Source of the DNA: Gonium pectorale
Lineage: Eukaryota; Chlorophyta; Chlorophyceae; Chlamydomonadales; Volvocaceae
Assembly: GCA_001584585.1 (NCBI GenBank)
Contig: LSYV01000006.1
Location: 2,566,326-2,630,325, forward strand
Reading direction: 5' to 3'
DNA length: 64,000 bases
Made by a program: the position numbers and the translations under genes. Below the pieces are notes generated by a model that saw only the letters and a program-made list of their open reading frames with translations, was not told the DNA's origin and did not search any database. This document shows positions 61,301 through 64,000 of the stretch, piece by piece; position 1 is the stretch's first letter; each line of letters opens with the position of its first letter.

Positions 61301-61858
61301 GGACGCTACCGGCCGAGGAGTACAGCCGCTACGTGGCGCAGTACGAGTCGGTGGTCCGCGTGTGCGCCCACTACGAGAGCGCGCCCAACGACTACAGCAA
61401 GCTGATGGAACTCATACAGGAGGTGAGGGCATGATTTCGATTATGGTGCTGTCGGCTGGCTGCCAACATGACTTGCGCTGCTGAGGGAGCTGCACATGTC
61501 CGTGAGCTGTGCTAGAGGGTCATTCCTGCGCCATATGCCCCCACCCGCGCCACACGACTGAGCTGGCTCGGATCAGAGAGTGGTGTGTATGAAGAAACCA
61601 CCGTCCCCCTGTCGGACTTGGGACGCTCATGCGTACCACACACGGCCCGCTGCCCCTGGTATCATCCACATGCTGCAGATGCAAACGTACGGAGACCCGC
61701 CAGGAGACATTGTGGAGGAGATGACCGATGGCGCGGGCCGCGACATCAACGCCATCCTGGGCCGTGCCGAGGCGGAACCCGCGCCCACGGATGCCACTGC
61801 TGCGCAGCCCGCGCTGGATGAGCTCTCCAGCGAACTGGACAAGTGCAAGGTTCAGTGA
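58369..61858 (+). CDS. PEX19: Peroxin-19, farnesylated import receptor for peroxisomal membrane proteins (gap inside)
   Basis: PEX19 chaperones newly made peroxisomal membrane proteins and docks on PEX3. Exons are 58369-58402, 58479-58539, 58622-58971, 59212-60292 (contains the gap), 61258-61422 and 61679-61858. All visible junctions are in phase. The N-terminal PEX3-binding motif is MAASSYEDLLQ joined to EALADFDDA. The C-terminal domain is diagnostic: MRHLLSKDVLYGPLK, EIRDRYPPWLETHQGTLPAE, YSRYVAQYESVVRVCAHYES and MQTYGDPPGDIVEEM. The last four residues are C-K-V-Q, a CaaX box of the farnesyltransferase type (Gln at the end). The middle of the protein is Ala/Gly-rich and is broken by 447 N, so the length is unknown. 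The start was chosen because it begins the PEX3-binding helix. Confidence 0.95.
59493..59939. other. Assembly gap (447 N) inside a PEX19 exon
   Basis: The gap lies in the low-complexity Ala/Gly/Pro part of the fourth exon. Its size and the number of missing codons are unknown. Confidence 0.98.
60667..60704. repeat. 18-bp direct duplication in a PEX19 intron
   Basis: The unit ATGCATTGAGGGCACGAT is present at 60667-60684 and 60687-60704, separated by two bases. It lies in the 965-base intron before 61258. It could be a small tandem duplication or an element footprint. Confidence 0.9.
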
Positions 61859-61935
61859 GGAGCGCAGGAGGAGTGGGCCAGTGGGCAAAACCCCGATGAA
61901 GGGTTACACGGGTGGCATACACGCCACGCCACGGT

Positions 61936-61940
61936 TGTAA
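61936..61940 (+). terminator. Polyadenylation signal of PEX19
   Basis: TGTAA lies 78 bases after the PEX19 stop. The remaining bases to 62179 are the convergent 3' region shared with the uS17 gene. Confidence 0.5.
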
Positions 61941-62179
61941 CAGTCAAGTCGGTTCCTCGTCTATAATCCCCAACCCAAACCCAATCTACCTAATCACGAG
62001 CATGATTTAATGTCTGCCTAGAAGGGGCAGCAAGGGCCAGGGGGCGAGCGCTGGCGAACACAGAATTGCCCAAAATTTCGCCAGAAGCCGCCGCCCCAAC
62101 AGCCTGCAACGCTGCTCATCGGCAATAGCAGTAGCCATCAACGCTCCACAGCCTCCCAGAGGTGCCCAGGCTCCTCTGC

Positions 62180-62506
62180 TTAGTCGGCCTTGCGCAGCAC
62201 CTCCGCGACCACGAACCGCTTCGTCTTGCTCAGCGGGCGCGAGCCGTTGAGCCGCACAAAGTCGCCAACGTTCAGGCTGCCCGACTCGTCATGCGCCGAG
62301 TAGCGCTTTGTGACCTTCTTGCGCTTCAGGTACACGGCGTCGGTCGCTAGCCGCTCCGCCTCCACGACCACCGTCTTGTTCATCTTGGTGCTGACAACAA
62401 CACCCTTGACGTCCTGGACGGCGCGAACAGTCACAGCGCCGCGCCTGCTGCACACCGCTGGCCGAACGCCGCTGAACGCCGGCGACCGGAGCATAGTCGA
62501 CTGCAT
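62180..62506 (-). CDS. PRPS17: Plastid ribosomal protein uS17 (S17), nuclear encoded
   Basis: This is a small-subunit protein that binds 16S rRNA early in 30S assembly. It is a single exon of 108 residues ending in TAA. The first about 30 residues ([20 protein letters not shown] and the following Arg/Val-rich run) resemble a chloroplast transit peptide. The mature part is a bacterial-type S17: [18 protein letters not shown], then [20 protein letters not shown], then [15 protein letters not shown]. The frame stays open upstream to 62704, but the ATG at 62506 is where transit-peptide composition begins. Cyanobacterial-type features support the plastid over the mitochondrion. Confidence 0.93.
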   Translation of the reverse strand: MQSTMLRSPAFSGVRPAVCSRRGAVTVRAVQDVKGVVVSTKMNKTVVVEAERLATDAVYLKRKKVTKRYSAHDESGSLNVGDFVRLNGSRPLSKTKRFVVAEVLRKAD

Positions 62507-63416
62507 CTTTCCTATAACGTTTGGTAAGAAAGAGGTCGAATGTGTGCAGCAAGACCGTGCGGACTGCGGTTTGGCCACAAAGGCACTCTTCCCCGCGTCG
62601 TACGTTTGGCACGAGCAGAAGCGCAGCAATGTCGCTTCAGAATCATTCAATAGCATTATCACCCAATTGAGCGGCGGCCCCGACTTAGAGGGCGAGAGGT
62701 CCATGCTTGTGCATGCATGTGTTTGTTCACAGGACGTGGAACCACGGCCAAGCCACGGCGGATGGTCGGGGGTGAGGAATTGTTACGTGCGCAACGCGCT
62801 TTAGGACCTTGGCTAGGTGGTGGCTAGAACAGGGCGGGGTTCAAGAGCCGGGGCGGGGCGGGAGTTGGACTCCGACGCACTGGTGAGGCGTATAGCTGTT
62901 GGGGTGGTGGCTGTGAGCTGTATCATGTTTCTTGAGAAATCATGCGAGGGTTGGACGTGGCGGGGGGTGTTGGCGGGTACGCCAACCGAATTTGGCGGGG
63001 CTGTCTGGCTGCGCTGGGGGCGGCACTGTTTCTCGACACTTATGCCGGCGCGCATTGTGTGTGCAGAGAGTTTCAGGGCTCATGAGACTGGCGCAAGCAT
63101 GGGTCCAGCAGGCAAACAGGGGTCCAGACCAGCGCATGTCGGGCAAAGCATGCGGTGGAGGCTTGCGGGGATCCAGCCCCTCGAGCGTGTCTATATGATT
63201 GTTAGCAGGCCAAGGAGATCGAGCTGACTTTCTCCGTCCAGGTAGAGGTCGAATCACGCAACGTGGCACGTACGGTGCGGCGCGCACATGGTCCTCCCTT
63301 TATGAGGCCACCCGCTAGGCCACACGGTCGGCAGTGCATATAGCAATTAGGACTGCTTCGTTGATCGTCAGCCCGAGTTGAGCCGCTTTCACGAAACCGG
63401 CTGGCTTGTTTCCGAA
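62507..63416. promoter_or_regulatory. Shared 5' region of PRPS17 and the cathepsin-like gene
   Basis: These 910 bases lie between divergent start codons. They contain GC-rich and T-rich patches but no recognised exon, repeat or promoter motif. Confidence 0.4.
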
Positions 63417-64000
63417 ATGGCGGGGCTCGTGTGGGCGGCGTTTACGTTGGCCCTGCTTGTGGCAGTTAATTATGTGGACGCGCACGGGTACCGTGACAAG
63501 TCTCTGAGGAAGCCGATTCCTTTGGAAAAGAGGTACCACAACCATGCACCCGTTCCGCTGAAGAGGCGGCACGAGCTGCCCAAGGCCTTCAGCTGGTGTG
63601 ACCTGGACGGCGTGAACTACTGCACTGCCAACTGGAACCAGCACATCCCCTATTACTGCGGCGGCTGCTGGGTGCACGGTTCCCTCTCAATGGTGCAGGA
63701 CAGGTGTGGCCCCGCCCAGGTGCATGCCAACCCCTCCCTTCGCCCCAGCTGAACCTTCCTGCTCTTTCCTAAGCCGTGCCTTTGGATTTGCTTCCATTGG
63801 AAGCTGGCTGGTATGGCATGCGATTGTCCGTGCCCCCTCGTCGCCGCCTCGCCTTGCCTCCCCACTCCGGCTCTGTCAGCGCCATCCCGTTTCTTTCTGC
63901 CCACCCCGCCACCTTTGACCCTTTCGGTTCTTCCCCGGCCTCCGGCCCCCAGGCTCAAGATTAAGAAGAAGGGCAAGAGCCCCGACGTGATGCTGGCTCG
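63417..64000 (+). CDS. Cathepsin X/Z-like papain-family cysteine protease (5' part)
   Basis: Cathepsin X is a lysosomal or vacuolar carboxypeptidase of peptidase family C1. Exons are 63417-63703 and 63953 onward; the junction restores an Arg codon and the window ends inside the second exon. The signal peptide is MAGLVWAAFTLALLVAVNYV. A short propeptide follows, as is usual for cathepsin X. The mature domain starts near LPKAFSWCDLDGVNYCTANW. The catalytic cysteine is in QHIPYYCGGCWVHGSLS, and the HIP tripeptide is the cathepsin X hallmark. The oxyanion Gln is in NQHIP, and the catalytic His and Asn lie beyond the window. An upstream in-frame ATG at 63378 would add 13 residues before the hydrophobic stretch. 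Confidence 0.92.

Overview
This window is nuclear DNA from a GC-rich green alga of the volvocine (Chlamydomonas, Gonium, Volvox) group. The genes are split by many short GT-AG introns, TGTAA polyadenylation signals follow several stop codons, and there is a pherophorin (a volvocine extracellular-matrix glycoprotein), an HSP22-type small heat-shock protein and an octatricopeptide-like (OPR-like) protein. The assembly is a draft. It has three N gaps (10866-10885, 31372-32272, 59493-59939) and an uncut 454 mate-pair linker carrying a loxP site at 10766-10807. That fits a 454-sequenced volvocine genome such as Gonium, but the species cannot be fixed from sequence alone.

Layout from left to right: plastid ribosomal protein bL17 (902-2079, -); an OPR-like protein (2670-8277, -); an MCUR1/CCDC90-type mitochondrial membrane protein (8763-11822, +); HSP22 (13585-14061, +); the peroxisomal RING ligase PEX10 (14933-17976, -); a class V PLP enzyme (18282-23429, +); an unrecognised secreted or type II membrane protein (24876-27987, +); a pherophorin (30274-33093, -); 60S ribosomal protein RPL10/uL16 (34412-36608, -); mitochondrial bL36 with a long C-terminal tail (37396-38443, +); an unrecognised disordered protein with a C-terminal coiled coil (39550-43611, -); the CDK-activating kinase CDKD/CDK7 (45185-48228, -); an unrecognised helical protein (about 48447-52471, +); an isoprenylcysteine methylesterase-like hydrolase, ICME (54320-57966, -); the peroxisomal import receptor PEX19 (58369-61858, +); plastid uS17 (62180-62506, -); and the 5' part of a cathepsin X/Z-like protease (63417-64000, +).

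There are no operons, CRISPR arrays or convincing mobile-element genes. Genes tend to sit as divergent pairs that share short 5' regions: OPR/MCUR1-like, PEX10/PLP enzyme, RPL10/bL36m, CDKD/unknown, ICME/PEX19 and uS17/cathepsin. Much of the content serves organelles: two plastid and one mitochondrial ribosomal protein, a probable organellar RNA-binding protein, a mitochondrial inner-membrane family member and two peroxins. The most interesting juxtaposition is PEX19, which ends in a farnesylation-type CaaX box (C-K-V-Q), 402 bp head-to-head with an ICME homologue, the enzyme family that demethylates prenylated C-termini. Exon coordinates quoted below were derived by hand from splice signals, reading-frame continuity and family similarity; several genes close exactly in frame.
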